DNA of 64,000 bases from Parus major (lineage: Eukaryota > Chordata > Aves > Passeriformes > Paridae). The DNA is taken from contig NC_031791.1 in the NCBI RefSeq assembly GCF_001522545.3, positions 2,937,426 through 3,001,425 of the forward strand, written 5' to 3'. The translations under genes and the position numbers were made by a program. A model generated the notes under the pieces. That model worked only from the letters and a program-made list of their open reading frames with translations. It was not told the origin of the DNA and made no database searches. Positions 1-11,556 of the stretch are shown here, in pieces; position 1 is the stretch's first letter, and each line of letters starts with the position of its first letter.

Positions 1-112
1 TTTGATCTTCTACTGGAATCCATCCCATTGTTTCTGTCGTCTCTCACTGATAGCTACATCTTATCAACTGACCCACAGCTTGTTTGTAAAGACAAACTCA
101 TCATTCCTCTCA
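1..112 (-). mobile_element. LTR fragment cut by window edge
   Basis: This stretch matches, in reverse complement, the first 110 or so bases of the solo LTR at 57881-58301. The match stops abruptly after the CA at 111-112, which is the expected LTR terminus (TG when read on the minus strand). The rest of the element lies outside the window to the left. It is annotated by similarity within the window only. Confidence 0.75.
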
Positions 113-332
113 ATACCTTCATCAGTGTTTGAGTCCACCCCCCTCTCAGGCTCCCAGGAATATTTCACATTCAGTTTCAGGTCTGAAATATAACAAAATC
201 AAACCCCATGTGAAGTCCAATAGAAAGTCCTATGTTAATTGCACAGACCTGGAACTGTGGAAGTGCTGTGATAAAACATCCTCAAACTCATATATTTCTG
301 ATACCCTGGGGAAGTCAAAGGCCAGTTTAATT
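113..332. other. Intergenic, nothing recognised
   Basis: AT-rich spacer between the LTR end and a CR1 fragment. An open frame crosses it but shows no recognisable domain or splice structure. Confidence 0.5.
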
Positions 333-720
333 CTTCATGGAATCATGGAATCACAGGGTAGTTTGGGTTGGGATCTTAAAGCATATCCTGTTCTACTCCT
401 TGCCATGGGCAGGGACATCTTGCACTATCCTAGGCTGCTCCAAGCCCTGCCCAAGCTGGCATTGGACACTTCCAGGGAAGGGGCAGCCACAGCTTCTGTG
501 GGTAACCTGTACGAGGGCCTTCTCACCCGCACAGGGAACAATTCCTTCCCAATGTCAATCTAGCCCTGCCCTCTGGCAGTGGGAAGTCATTCCCCTTTGT
601 CCTTGTAAATTGTTTCTCTTTATCTTTCCTGTCAGCTCCTTCAGGTACTGGAAAGAATCAGGTCTTCCCAAAGTCTTCTGCCAGCTGAACAATCCCAATT
701 CGCCCAACCTTTCCTCGTAG
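333..720 (-). mobile_element. CR1 LINE 3' fragment
   Basis: Reads on the minus strand as the 3' end of a chicken-repeat-1 LINE. The plus strand shows the reversed terminal motif (atcatggaatcacagg) followed by the typical CR1 words for 'tggcagggacatcttgcac' and 'aggctgctccaag'. It is 5'-truncated, as nearly all CR1 copies are. Confidence 0.85.
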
Positions 721-1214
721 AACAGCACCAAAAGAAATGTCACTGCGGCTTTATATTTTGCTTTTTAATAAAAAGGAGCCACAGATGGATCCTGGCCCTG
801 AATCAATGTTATACTAGCTGTGGGACTTCAGCCACTTCCAAGCACTGGAGGATGGAAACTCCAGGTTGTTTTAAAATGGATTCTGGCTGTGGCCCTGTTG
901 CCGGCAGTGAGTGTTTCCACCACGAGGTGTCTCAAAGGTTAATCACTGCAAGAACAAATTTGGGACTGGCTCTTATCACACACAAAAAACAGGCATTGCC
1001 TCGCTGTCACATCTCGTTCAGTCTCTTCAGGAAACTAATTGTATTGAGTGGAAAAGGGTTGCGATTGTCTTTGTTGTATCTTGAGTATAAGTGAACTGTG
1101 TTTTCAGGAGCTTAATTTTTATCATTCTTCAAAAGAAATAAAGGGTATAATTCTTCTCCTAATTCTGAAAAAATCTGTACAATAAAAATCAAAACAGAAA
1201 AAGGGAGGGGCAGC
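721..1214. other. Intergenic, nothing recognised
   Basis: Non-repetitive AT-rich sequence with an AATAAA near 766-771. No gene, RNA or named repeat can be supported. Confidence 0.45.
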
Positions 1215-1516
1215 TCAAACCTCTGCTCTGTGTGACCAGGGACAGACCCAAGGGAAGGGCTGGAGTTGTGGCAGGGGGAGTTTAGGTTGGATATTAGGAA
1301 AAGTTCTTTCCCCAGAGGGTGGTGGGGCACTGCCCAGGCTCCCCAGGGAATGGGCATGGCTCCAAGGGGGCCAGAGCTCCAGGTGGGTTTGGGCAGCACT
1401 CCCAGGCATGGGGTGAGGTTGCTGGGGTGTCTGGGCAGGACCAAGGTTTGGACTTGATGATCCCTCTGGGTCCCTTCCAACTTGAGATATTCTGTGATTC
1501 TATGACTCTATGAAAA
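1215..1516 (+). mobile_element. CR1 LINE 3' fragment
   Basis: Contains the CR1 3' signature in sense orientation, with tttaggttggatattagg near 1280 and the terminal ttctgtgattctatgac ending near 1510. It is truncated at its 5' side. Confidence 0.85.
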
Positions 1517-3524
1517 ATCTATGCAACGAAATCTGAAGTCCACAAGGTGGCTTTGAATCTTGCCAGATCTAATAAAGGCCAGGGTGAGAGTTTTGCAGCT
1601 GCAATATGAGTCTTTATCCTGGTCTTCAAATCAAAGAAAAACTGATGCCTGAGCAGGACTTGAAGTAAGAACAACTTCTGTTAACAATCACCTGTTTTGT
1701 AAGTGTTTGTGCTGGGCAACTGCCTGGTTTCATATAAAAACAGCCACTGAGGAAGAAAGCTTGGGATGTTCTCCCCAGTATGTTCCACTGTAAACAAATA
1801 TATCTGAGACTGGAAATTCTCTGTACAATCTGAGAGTTGAAGTATTTCTCCGTCCTTCACATTGTTCTGTTTATTGGGATGTTCAGTGCACACATACAGT
1901 TCAGTTAATTAGGGGCTGTTGAGAGAAGCATAAAAGGAAGAACTCAAGACCTTTCTTGCCCTCAAAACTTTAATTTATTTAAAAATAACACTAGTGTTAC
2001 TGCTTCTGAGGATTTTTTCAGACTGTACAACTGATCTAAAAATTGAATTAAGCCTTGGTAAGAAGCAGTCCGTGACTAATGAGGAAAGGACCTTAGAGGA
2101 ATATGACAGAGGGAATCAGGGTGACACAGAGGTGCCCAAAGTTCTGAATGTCTCAGCTGCCTCGAGCACAGGATAATGCTTAGGTAATCCCTGTGTGGAT
2201 CTCAGCAGGTGATTGATTCAGATTAATTTTTTTCTCTAAACTGTTTCCTCCTGTTATAAACATAAACACAAGACTGACAAGGAGAAATCTGAAATATGTC
2301 TGTATTATTAATTGCAGATTGTAGAAGGAAGGAGCAGCGTGTGTCCAAGCTGCTAATTAGGAATAATTACCCCATGAGTTTCTGTAAGTGTCCCTAGTAC
2401 AAACAAACATGAACCCCACTAACATCCCTTCCCACTGAAGAAGAAATTAAACTCTGGAAAGAGATGCCATGTCTGTACTCCCTGGGCATTCCCTGAACTG
2501 TTTTGACCAAGAAGAAAACAGTTTAAGGTCTGTGTGCACAAATTCCAGTATGTCCCAGACCTAGAGGTGCTCAGGAATTTTAACGATCATGAAGCAAAGG
2601 GAAGAGTGGGAAGGGAAATCAAAGCAGGGAGGCACCCAGAAGGTGCAGGGTAGAGTCCTTGCCCTGCTGCAGACTCTCCTAAATCCAAGTCTGTGGTGCA
2701 CTGGGATAAACCTGCCTGAAGAATAGGGATTCCTGCAGAGCATTGCATCGTTCTGGGGCTCACCACAGTGTCATGAAGAAGCATGACCTTTGTTAGAATA
2801 AAGGAGGAAGCAAAATGCCAACAGCATTACCTGGTACCTGAAGCTGAGGCAGGATGGCAGGAGTGGCCAAGAGCTGCTGCAGTGGCTTTTCAGCTCACAG
2901 CAACTTTCCTTGGCACTCAGTGATGAGGGTTCTCCTCTCCTTCCAGTGCTGTTTTCATCTCTCCTTGATCACAGATTAAATCTGCTCTCCAAGAGGTTTT
3001 TCCTCTACACGATGACAAACATACCTGTAGGCTTAAATATAGAAAGCTCTGAGGTTGGGAAGTTCTGTGACTTGACAAGATCATGCAGTCTGGATAAACT
3101 GGTCTTTCCCTCCTCTTGCTGCCTGTGTCTCCTCTCTCAGCAGTAGCTGCCCTGCAAGTGGGCAGAGTGATCTTTGGACAGTTGAGCATGTCAAGACTGT
3201 CTTCCAAGAAGCTCCAAGAGCCCTCTATTCTCAGTGATGTTAATTGGAGTTAAGGATGCTCCCTGCCTTGCAGGAACACTCAGCACAGTTGTATTACAAA
3301 GCTGACAATCCAGACATGTCCTTGAGCTGTGGAGAGAAATGAGATAGACATAACTAGAATTTCTCCCACTGCCCTACAGTTAACAGCATTTATGTCATCT
3401 ATTAAGAGAATTTAATATTCTATGTTTTTTTAATATAAAGAATTTAATGTTGTACATCTTCAATTAAAAGAATTTAAAACTCTGTCACATCTTGTCACCT
3501 TCTGGCCATGATCCTTTAGATGCA
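1517..3524. other. Intergenic, nothing recognised
   Basis: About 2 kb of AT-rich sequence without recognisable exons. Short open frames on both strands have no domain signature and no supporting splice sites. Confidence 0.45.
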
Positions 3525-4096
3525 GACCAGAAGGTCAGCTGTGTCCTGGCCTGCATCCAAAGGAGCAAGGCCAGAAGGGAGGGGATTCTCTCAGACTGCC
3601 CAGGAGTACTGAATCCAGTTCTGGTGCCCCCAATATAAGAGGAACATGGAAATGTTGGAGAAAGTGCAAGGGAGGTACATGGATTTGATAAAGGGCATGG
3701 AGCATCTTCCCTATGGGGACAGCCTGGGAGAGCTGTGGTTGTTCAGCTGGAGAAGAGAAGGTTGTTTGGAGACCCCACAGCACTTCTCAGGATCTGCAGG
3801 GGCCTCCAGAAAAGCTGGAGAGGGACTCTGCATCAGAAACTGGATGACAGGACAAGGAGGAATGGGTTCCCTTTGAGGAGGGGAAGTTTAGGCTTGATTT
3901 ATGGAAGAAATTCTACCTTGTGAGGGTTGGCAGAAGTTGCCAGAGAAGCTGTGGCTGCCCCTGGATCCCTGGAAGTGTCCAAAGCCAAGCTGGAGAGGGC
4001 TTGGAACAACCTGGGGTAGTAGAAGGTGGGCAGGGGGTGGAATTGGATGGGCTTTAAGGTCCCTTCAAACCCAAACCAGTGTGGGATTCTGAGACA
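3525..4096 (+). mobile_element. CR1 LINE 3' fragment, longer copy
   Basis: A longer CR1 3' portion covering the region around 'ccagttctggtgcccccaa', the 'gaagagaaggttgtttgg' section, and the terminal 'gggctttaaggtcccttc' with 'gggattctgagac' at the end. Several short open frames in this block are remnants of the CR1 reverse-transcriptase ORF or chance. Confidence 0.85.
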
Positions 4097-6920
4097 ATAA
4101 ATATGTGGCAAGAATGGGATGTAACTGTTACAGAGAATCCTGTTCTTTCATCTCTCAGAGACAAACATGGAAACAGATATATCAACTCTGCAAAATCCCA
4201 GCAGTTCCAAGCTGAGCTCTGGTTAATGTTTGGCTATGCATGGAATGTCAGTGGGGCAGAAGGGAGTAGATTCACAATGCTGTATTTCATCAGGCTGCCA
4301 TGACTTTCTCAAAAATCTAAAGACTGGCAATGTATTCTCTGTACATATTTTTTCAATACACTGACATTTACAAAAAACACAAAAACACAAAAGAACACAA
4401 AAAACACAAAAGAGGGAACAGAAAGTCAAAACTTTTTTTTTTCTCATTACACAAAAATGGTGGAAATATGAAAATAAATAATTTTTTTCTGCATTTTGAA
4501 AAAGTGATGTAGTCACAGCACAAATTGAGAATGATACGAAAAAGCAGAAACTAGAGTTTGTGAGTGGGCAGTAATTTCCAATACAGATTCAAGATGAGGT
4601 CTCCAAACAACAAAAATGGCCAAAGAACTCCAGAGGTTATTCATGTCATTCTTCAGTGACTCTCAGAAGACAAGTATAAAATTAATCCTGCTGTAGCATC
4701 AGACACTTGAAGAGACTTCCCAGGGGATTACTGCTTTAAAGACTTGACATCTATCCCAGACCTTGAGCACAATCAGATTTTGAAAAAGTCTAACAGTTCC
4801 CTTTTTGAAAATTAGTTCTGGCATCTTATTATAGCAAATAATAAGATCTAAACATCGCAGTATGATGGCTAGCAGAGCCTGCAAGCAGTCTGAAATATCT
4901 CATGCAGGTTGTACTGATCTCACCCCATTTTACACTGGGGGCTCACAGGGTGAGCTTGGTGCCAGCATGAATTCTCTCAAGAAGAAGGACCACAGGGCTG
5001 TCACAGGGAGGAGGTTTACTTGGGGTGGAAGTTTGGATTTTCTGCAGGGAGACAAGAGCAGATAGAAAAACAAAAGGAAAGACCCAAAACCAAAGAGAAA
5101 ACTCACATTTCCTTTCTTCTGCTTCAATAAAAGGATCTGCCACAAAACTTCTGTTATTATAAACTGGATTTTCATTTGAAAAACTTTCTAGTAAGTCTGT
5201 TCTGGTAGCACAAGAAAGGCATGAATATAGCTAGAAAATAGATAATTACTGTGTAAGAAAACCAAGTGCAACAAAGAGAAATTTTCTGCTTGCTCTTATG
5301 CCAACTTCTACCCACCAATCTGCTGTGGATGAGATGCACCTATGTCCCAAGAGGGCATCAAGCTGGTGGTCTACAGTTAAATAAGAAACTCAGTTCTCCA
5401 TCTAGGTTTTGTGCTTCTGCCACAGAATTTTTTCCCAACAGAACACCGGTACAAAAAAATAAGCTTCAGAATGGTGTAGTGATGATTTTTAAGGCTCCAG
5501 AGTAAGAAAGATACAGAGTCCCTGATGCAGAGCAGCATCAGCTGTTTGTAACACAGAATTAGCTGTAAAAGTCTGCATCCCACATCTGCACGTTGGTCAC
5601 TGTCTGTTTAAATATTTCATGATGTGTGCAATTAAGTTCTTTCCTCCCTGTTGACTCTGTGACTTTAGAAAGCCAAAGTACTTATCTTGACCCATGTTCT
5701 GCGCTTGTTTTCACATTGCTTTTGCACACTGACAATGAATCAAAACAATTTCTTTTGTATTTATGACCAGATTCACTTTGGGGAGCTGAGAGCTGCCATA
5801 TTTGGTGTGCAAAAACTGCTGTCTGGCATGTTTGGAAACAAAAGCCTGTGTTATTGAGACTTAAAAAGAGGATGCAAAATAGATTTATAATTATTGTAAT
5901 TAGAATAAAAGCATGATTGCACTGAACTTAAATCCTGGTCCAAATTTCATACACATGCACAAACCATCTAAACAGAAATTAACTTCATAATTAATATTAG
6001 ATCATTCCTATTACAAAAAAGGCACTATTAATTTTTGATGATACTTGAGCTTTTCCTGAGCCGTTTCCATCTTTTCCCCTCCAGTTCATGGAGTGCTGGG
6101 GGTAATTCAGCATGTACAAATAAATCACTCAGAGGTGCGTAAGTTATTCCATGCTCCTGCATGCAGGAGGACCTGCTCCTGGATGTTCTTATCAAGCAGA
6201 TTATAGAGGGGCATTTGTTTGCACAAGCAGAGCTAGAATATTCTCTTTAGAGTTCAGCTTCCTCCTTTCATCCCACCCACCACCAGACACTTCCTGACAT
6301 TTCTCCTGCAGGCAGAGCAAGGCAACTGCCTTTTTTTTTTCCTTTTTCAACGGCTGCTCCTTCGGTTATCTGTGGGTGGTGGGGGAAGGGGATGTTATCT
6401 CAACAGCAAACACAGCCAGAGCAAGTCTGGGAATGAGGGGGAGTTTCAGAATGGAAATAGGCCCCTGCCAGCCCTCCTGCGTCTGTGTCTCTATGACTAA
6501 GCATTCGCTTTTTAAAACTTGGCTTTTCTCTTTCCTTGATCCTTGTTGTTTCCAAGTCTCCTGTTCCCCTTTGTCCTGGCAGCTCCTGACATCACCAGCT
6601 CCAGGGAAACGCAAATCCCACCCAGCACGTGGAGGGATAAAGCCAGAGCAGCTCCTGAGCTGGGACACAAACCCATGTCCTCACTGTCCCTGGGTCTCCC
6701 CTGTCAGGAGCGCAGGGCTCAAGAGGAGACACCACTGCAATTGTTTTTACACTGAAATATTCCCTGTATTTTCTTACAGCATTACAGTCCTGCCTCAAAA
6801 TAGTTTGCAGTATGCGAGCACCTAAAATTAAGAGGTCTCCACAGTTTTGTCCATCTCTGGGACAGAAAAGGCCACTTGCTGCTCATCTCCACATCCCTTC
6901 TCAGTCCATGACAAGGACAA
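4097..6920. other. Intergenic, low-complexity patches only
   Basis: Holds an A/C-rich low-complexity run at about 4370-4430 and otherwise ordinary AT-rich sequence. An open frame of 149 codons at 6376-6825 has no domain or splice support. No gene is called. Confidence 0.45.
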
Positions 6921-6929
6921 AGGAGTGCA

Positions 6930-7038
6930 TAAGCACCAAATGGTTTAGTAGTGAATATGGTGGTGTGTTGATGGTTGGATTTGATGATCTTAGAGGTCTT
7001 TTCCAATAACAATTTCATAATTCTTTGTGGCTACAACA
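6930..7038 (+). mobile_element. Short CR1 3' end
   Basis: Carries the CR1 terminal words 'ggttggatttgatgatctt' and 'agaggtcttttccaa' in sense, followed by a degraded terminal repeat (ttcataattctttgtg). Only the last hundred or so bases of the element remain. Confidence 0.75.
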
Positions 7039-7214
7039 TCTGCATCAGCCATGTTTTCCTGAGCCTATCTCCCAAAGCTGTCCTGTTTGGATGCTCACTG
7101 GAAAGGAAACAAGATTATTTGTTGTTATTAATTTGTGTTTGGCCTGAAACACACAGCAGGGCTGTCCCACCTGCAGCTGGAATTCTCTGGAGAGACCCCA
7201 CACTGGAGCAGAGG

Positions 7215-7294
7215 CAGGAGTGCTGAGCCCCAGCCCATAGGGCTGGCAGGTTTGCAGGAGTGCCCAGCCCCACTCCATACAACTGGCAGGTTTT
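7215..7294. repeat. Two-copy 40-bp tandem repeat
   Basis: Two imperfect 40-bp units start at 7215 and 7255, each beginning caggagtgc and containing ggcaggttt. Differences between the two units suggest an old duplication. Confidence 0.65.
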
Positions 7295-7621
7295 CTGGGT
7301 GATCTATATTCAGCTGTGCATGCCCGTGGGGATGTGCAAAGATCATTCATCCAGTTCACTGAACTGCTGCCTGCCTGTGGAGGGGGTTTCGTGGTTCCTT
7401 TTTAAATGTCACTGATTTAAAGAGGAATAGTCTCACACAGGATTGTGCAGCAGATTGGAATATGGACACTCCAGGGGTGAATTAAAAAGCAATTAAAAAA
7501 CAATACTGTGCAACAATCTTATCTTTTCCCTACCTTATCCAGGCATTTATCTTGGTCTGTTCTGCTGGAGTCACCACCACATTATCTACTTTTAGCCACA
7601 TTTGTGCACAGACAGCTCATG

Positions 7622-8098
7622 TAGAATCACAGAATCATGGAATGGTTTGGGTTCAAAGGGACCTTAAAGATCATCTTTTTTCAAGCCCTGCTATGGGCAG
7701 GGACACCTTCCACTATCCCAGGCTGCTCCAAGCCCCATCCAACCTGGCCTTGGACACTTCCAGGGATGGGGCAGCCACAGCTCCTCTGGGTAACCTGTGC
7801 CAGGGCCACCTGTGACCAAACAGGGCCCCCTGTTCCCTCCTGCCAAACATCCCACCTAACCCTGTCCTCTGGCAATGACCCTTTTTGTCCTGTCACTCTA
7901 GGCCCTTGGAAACAGTTTCTCTCCATCTTTGCTGTTGTCCCCTTCAGGCACTGGAAGGCCACAATCAGGTCTTCCCAAAGCTGGGTCAACAACACCCAAG
8001 AGTCAAGAGCCTGAACAAGCTGAAGAATGTCCAGCTCTGGTTCCAACACCCTTCAGAGAATGGGCTCGGATATCTCAGACCACACCAGGGTTGATCTA
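7622..8098 (-). mobile_element. CR1 LINE 3' fragment
   Basis: Minus-strand CR1 3' end. The plus strand starts with tagaatcacagaatcatgg and continues with the reversed CR1 words 'gggaccttaaagatcatc' and 'ccaggctgctccaag'. Small open frames here are shadows of the element. Confidence 0.85.
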
Positions 8099-8125
8099 GC
8101 TTTAAATGGTGGTTCTCACTGTCAC

Positions 8126-8177
8126 TTCTTCATCTGTCCATCAGATTCTTCATCTGTCCATCAGATTCTTCATCTGT
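8126..8177. repeat. 20-bp tandem repeat, 2.6 copies
   Basis: The unit ttcttcatctgtccatcaga is repeated at 8126-8145 and 8146-8165, with a partial third copy to 8177. The units are identical, so this is a young minisatellite. Confidence 0.9.
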
Positions 8178-10305
8178 ATCAGCCTCAGCAAACCTGCAGC
8201 AGGCAGAGATTTCAACAGCTCGTGGCTGATCTATGACTTATTGTAGTGACAGAATTCTCACAGAATATTTCATACAGTGATCTGAAAGCATTTTCTGTTG
8301 GATGTTGAAAGTTCAGATATTTCCATCACACCCTGGTTTACTTAGGAGAATCATGCAATGACACAAAGATGTCTGTTCCCATTAGAATGCTCAAACAAGT
8401 TCATTTTATACCATACTTTGGAAATCTACAACGTAGCTCCAAGATGTTACAGTAGTTTTGTTGAGTCTTGTGATGCCAGTGGAGTTCTCCTGGTATTTGA
8501 GGTTATCCTGAATGGCTGAACATTTGGCACTGGGATGACACAAAAACTGAGGTTTAGTCAACACAAAAACATGCACAATTTCTAAACTCCAGCCTGAAAA
8601 CATGAAGGCAGCTTTGGCAAAGCCTCAGAAACCAGAGGGTAAAAAGAAAAAGCAAGTTTATTTTATTAAATATCTTCATTCCTAAACCAAACTCAAAATT
8701 TTAAGGTCTTCCTCCTACTTGAATTTCTCAGCATTTTCATTATGTTAATAAATATTTATTTTTTATTATATTTATTATGTAATCATTTTATTTCTCTATT
8801 TTCTGTCTTCCTAGAAAATCCCAGTGAGAAATCCATGCATTTTCAGCTGGTCCACACACATAGAGCACACCTGTGCTGTGACCCACATGCTTTTAGGACA
8901 CCTGTGTGTTCACAGTGGACTTTTGTGCACAACATCTGGGGAGCCCTGACATGTGCAGCCCTATATTGAGACTGTATTAGAATTTCCAACTCCTAAACAA
9001 ATTAAATATAAATCCCTATTAAATTTTTATTGTCATTGTATTTTGTCCCCATTAAAAAAAAGATTAAAATATTAATTCTTTTAATTTGTAGCTATCTAAA
9101 GATAAAATTATTTTTTAAAATTACTATAAAATTTCACATCAGGCTCACAGTTCAAATATTACATCTTTTACCATTAAAAAAAAACAAAATTCTTTGAGAA
9201 ATTTCACAAAACAACTCATCAATTAGATTTTTTTTAGATTTCAGGATAAGGATCATTTTAATTTAGACTTGAGGATGAGGATTATTGTATTAATTATTAA
9301 ATTATCACATTAATTATCTCTCTGTCCTTGGAATTACATGGTTTCTAAGACAGACCTGACAGGATTTCCTAAATGAATCTAAATATTCTGTATCCAGCAT
9401 TTCAGGCCAGCTGAAGGACAGTGTTTCACTGTGACTGATCAATTCAGTCACCACTGAAATGCAGCTGCAACTCAGCACCAGCCTGTAATTGTGCAAATCA
9501 GATAAACTGGGAAGTGGAGATTTCCTTTAAGACCAAGTTTTAATTAGCAGATAGATTATTTAATTATCAAAGAGAGACAGGAACGCATTGTTCTTATCAA
9601 CTTCTGGTGCTGGCAATGTCTGATATTGTTCACAATAAAAAACCTCCATAATCTGTATCTCACACGTGGTTTCAAAGGTTTTCTTAATAAGCCATCAGTG
9701 TTCATTGGCTACATGTTACATAGTTCTCTTTTAATTAGTGTTCTACCTTCTACTGGTTAATGATTCTCTTGCTTCTCATACTAATTGCTCAGTGTTTCTC
9801 TTCTTTTGGGTTTCTTGGGTCAGTGGTCCATGAATTGGCAGTTGTGATATCCCCCTGCCAGAATTACCCTTCACCCAGATGGAGTTGATTCAGCACCGTT
9901 GCCAGGTTGGGTTTATTAGTTCATTCCTCATCTTGGCAGCTCTGCCAGATGTCTTTGTGGCCCATCAATTGTGCATTTCCTGTGTCCACCATCATTGGCA
10001 CATCCTTCTCCCCAGGTTTTAACTCCCTCGAGGTCTGAGCTCATGAAGTATGTCCAGGACTAAACCTTAACAAGGCAACTCTACCAACAATAACTTGTTT
10101 TTCTAACACCTGGACATTACTTAGAGCTTGTGAGCTGCTATTTGTTCCACTGATTAAACCTCCCTTCTTTTTGATGAGGCTTGAAAGCCCGCACACATCA
10201 AACATCACAAAACACCCTTAAGGAAATGTTTACATATTCCACATTTTGCAACAGTATCAACAAACGTTAAAGTCAGTGAAGAAAAATCACTCAATTCAAA
10301 ACGAA
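8178..10305. other. Intergenic AT-rich sequence
   Basis: Mostly AT-rich sequence (8640-9310 especially). A somewhat more complex block at 9830-10080 might be an old retroelement remnant, but I cannot name it. No gene is supported before the CpG island that follows. Confidence 0.4.
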
Positions 10306-10319
10306 TTAATTCACGAATG

Positions 10320-11115
10320 ACGCAGCAGAGGTACAAGAGGCTGAACAGGTGAGGTGGGGGCCGTGAGGGCGGTGCTGTGGCCTGGCTGGGCCCTCACCGC
10401 GGCGTCGCCTGAGGAGCCAAGAGACCACCGACCACCTGCCGCCACCGGGACAGCCCCGGCAGCCACGCCGCGAGGTCACTGCCCCCGCGTGGCCGCTGGA
10501 AGCGCCGTGAGACGGAACTCCGGGGCCGCTGCCGCCGTGGGATCCCGGAGCATCCCCCCCCCNNNNNNNNNNNNNNNNNNNNNNNNNNNNNNNNNNNNNN
10601 NNNNNNNNNNNNNNNNNNNNNNNNNNNNNNNNNNNNNNNNNNNNNNNNNNNNNNNNNNNNNNNNNNNNNNNNNNNNNNNNNNNNNNNNNNNNNNNNNNNN
10701 NNNNNNNNNNNNNNNNNNNNNNNNNNNNNNNNNNNNNNNNNNNNNNNNNNNNNNNNNNNNNNNNNNNNNNNNNNNNNNNNNNNNNNNNNNNNNNNNNNNN
10801 NNNNNNNNNNNNNNNNNNNNNNNNNNNNNNNNNNNNNNNNNNNNNNNNNNNNNNNNNNNNNNNNNNNNNNNNNNNNNNNNNNNNNNNNNNNNNNNNNNNN
10901 NNNNNNNNNNNNNNNNNNNNNNNNNNNNNNNNNNNNNNNNNNNNNNNNNNNNNNNTGCGGCGGGCGAGGCGCGGCCCCGCCGGGGGTCCCGGGGGCACCG
11001 AGCCACACGAGCTGCCCTGCCCCAGGCCGGCAGCACTGCCCCTCCGGCCTCGGGGCCCTTCAGCTTCCTCTTCCCCAGGGCAGTGTCCAAGCATCATCGC
11101 CACGAGCGTCTTGGC
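10320..11115. promoter_or_regulatory. CpG island with assembly gap; likely ZMYM4 promoter
   Basis: The sequence changes abruptly to very GC- and CpG-rich on both sides of the gap (10340-10562 and 10956-11100), which is typical of a vertebrate housekeeping promoter. It is the only such island upstream of the + strand ZMYM4 exons, about 10.3 kb before coding exon 2. ZMYM4 in other vertebrates has a very short first coding exon that ends just before the codons corresponding to 21392. That exon is not seen in the visible flanks, so it probably falls in the missing bases. Open frames that bridge the N run are artefacts. Confidence 0.65.
10563..10955. other. Assembly gap (393 N)
   Basis: A run of 393 undetermined bases within the GC-rich island. 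Short-read assemblies often drop such sequence. It likely hides the transcription start and first coding exon of ZMYM4. Confidence 0.99.
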
Positions 11116-11277
11116 ATCACTTAAATAATAAACTTGCAGCTAACCAGGAGCTGTCGTCACCGTCTGTCTCCTTGTTTAAAGCAGGATGTCCTTGCTGCTC
11201 CTCTTAATTTCAGTTGTCCATGTCAGGCCAGAGTGAGTCAAGATGGCAGCACCATCCAATTCTTGGGTGCTCAGGCT

Positions 11278-11424
11278 GTAACCATTGAGTGACTTCTGTT
11301 AGCCATGCCCCTTCCAGGACTTGACTGTAACCCTTGTGTGACTTCCATTGGCCATGCCCCTTCCAGGACTTGTCTGTAAACCCTTGTGCTAGTACCTTTA
11401 GCCATGAACGTCCCAGCTCTTGGT
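11278..11424. repeat. 49-bp tandem repeat, three copies
   Basis: Units start at 11278, 11327 and 11376, each opening with gtaa and containing agccatg. The first two are very similar (sharing gccatgccccttccaggac), and the third is more diverged. The repeat lies just downstream of the CpG island, at the start of the presumed ZMYM4 intron 1. Confidence 0.85.
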
Positions 11425-11491
11425 CTTTCACAACCTGGGTCATCATTGTCACCCCTTGGTCTGTAAGCACACTGTCCATTCTCATCTATTC

Positions 11492-11556
11492 GGTATCATA
11501 GAATCATTAAGGTCGGAAAACACCTCCAAGATGATCAAGTCCAACGTTAGTTGAAG
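11492..11556 (-). mobile_element. Short CR1 3' end
   Basis: The plus strand shows tcatagaatcattaaggtc and aagatgatcaagtccaac, the reversed terminal words of CR1. Only the last 65 or so bases of the LINE are present. Confidence 0.75.

Noticed and set aside
6376..6825. 149-codon open frame upstream of ZMYM4
   Set aside because: Composition is like its surroundings, no family is recognised, and no exon structure supports it.
8126..8177. CRISPR-like direct repeats
   Set aside because: Units are directly adjacent without spacers and the DNA is vertebrate; this is a simple tandem repeat.
9830..10080. Possible LTR or retroelement remnant before the CpG island
   Set aside because: It is more complex than the flanking AT-rich DNA, but I could identify neither termini nor target duplications.
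10306..11124. Open frames of 200 or more codons across the CpG island
   Set aside because: They exist only because the 393 N bases contain no stop codons.
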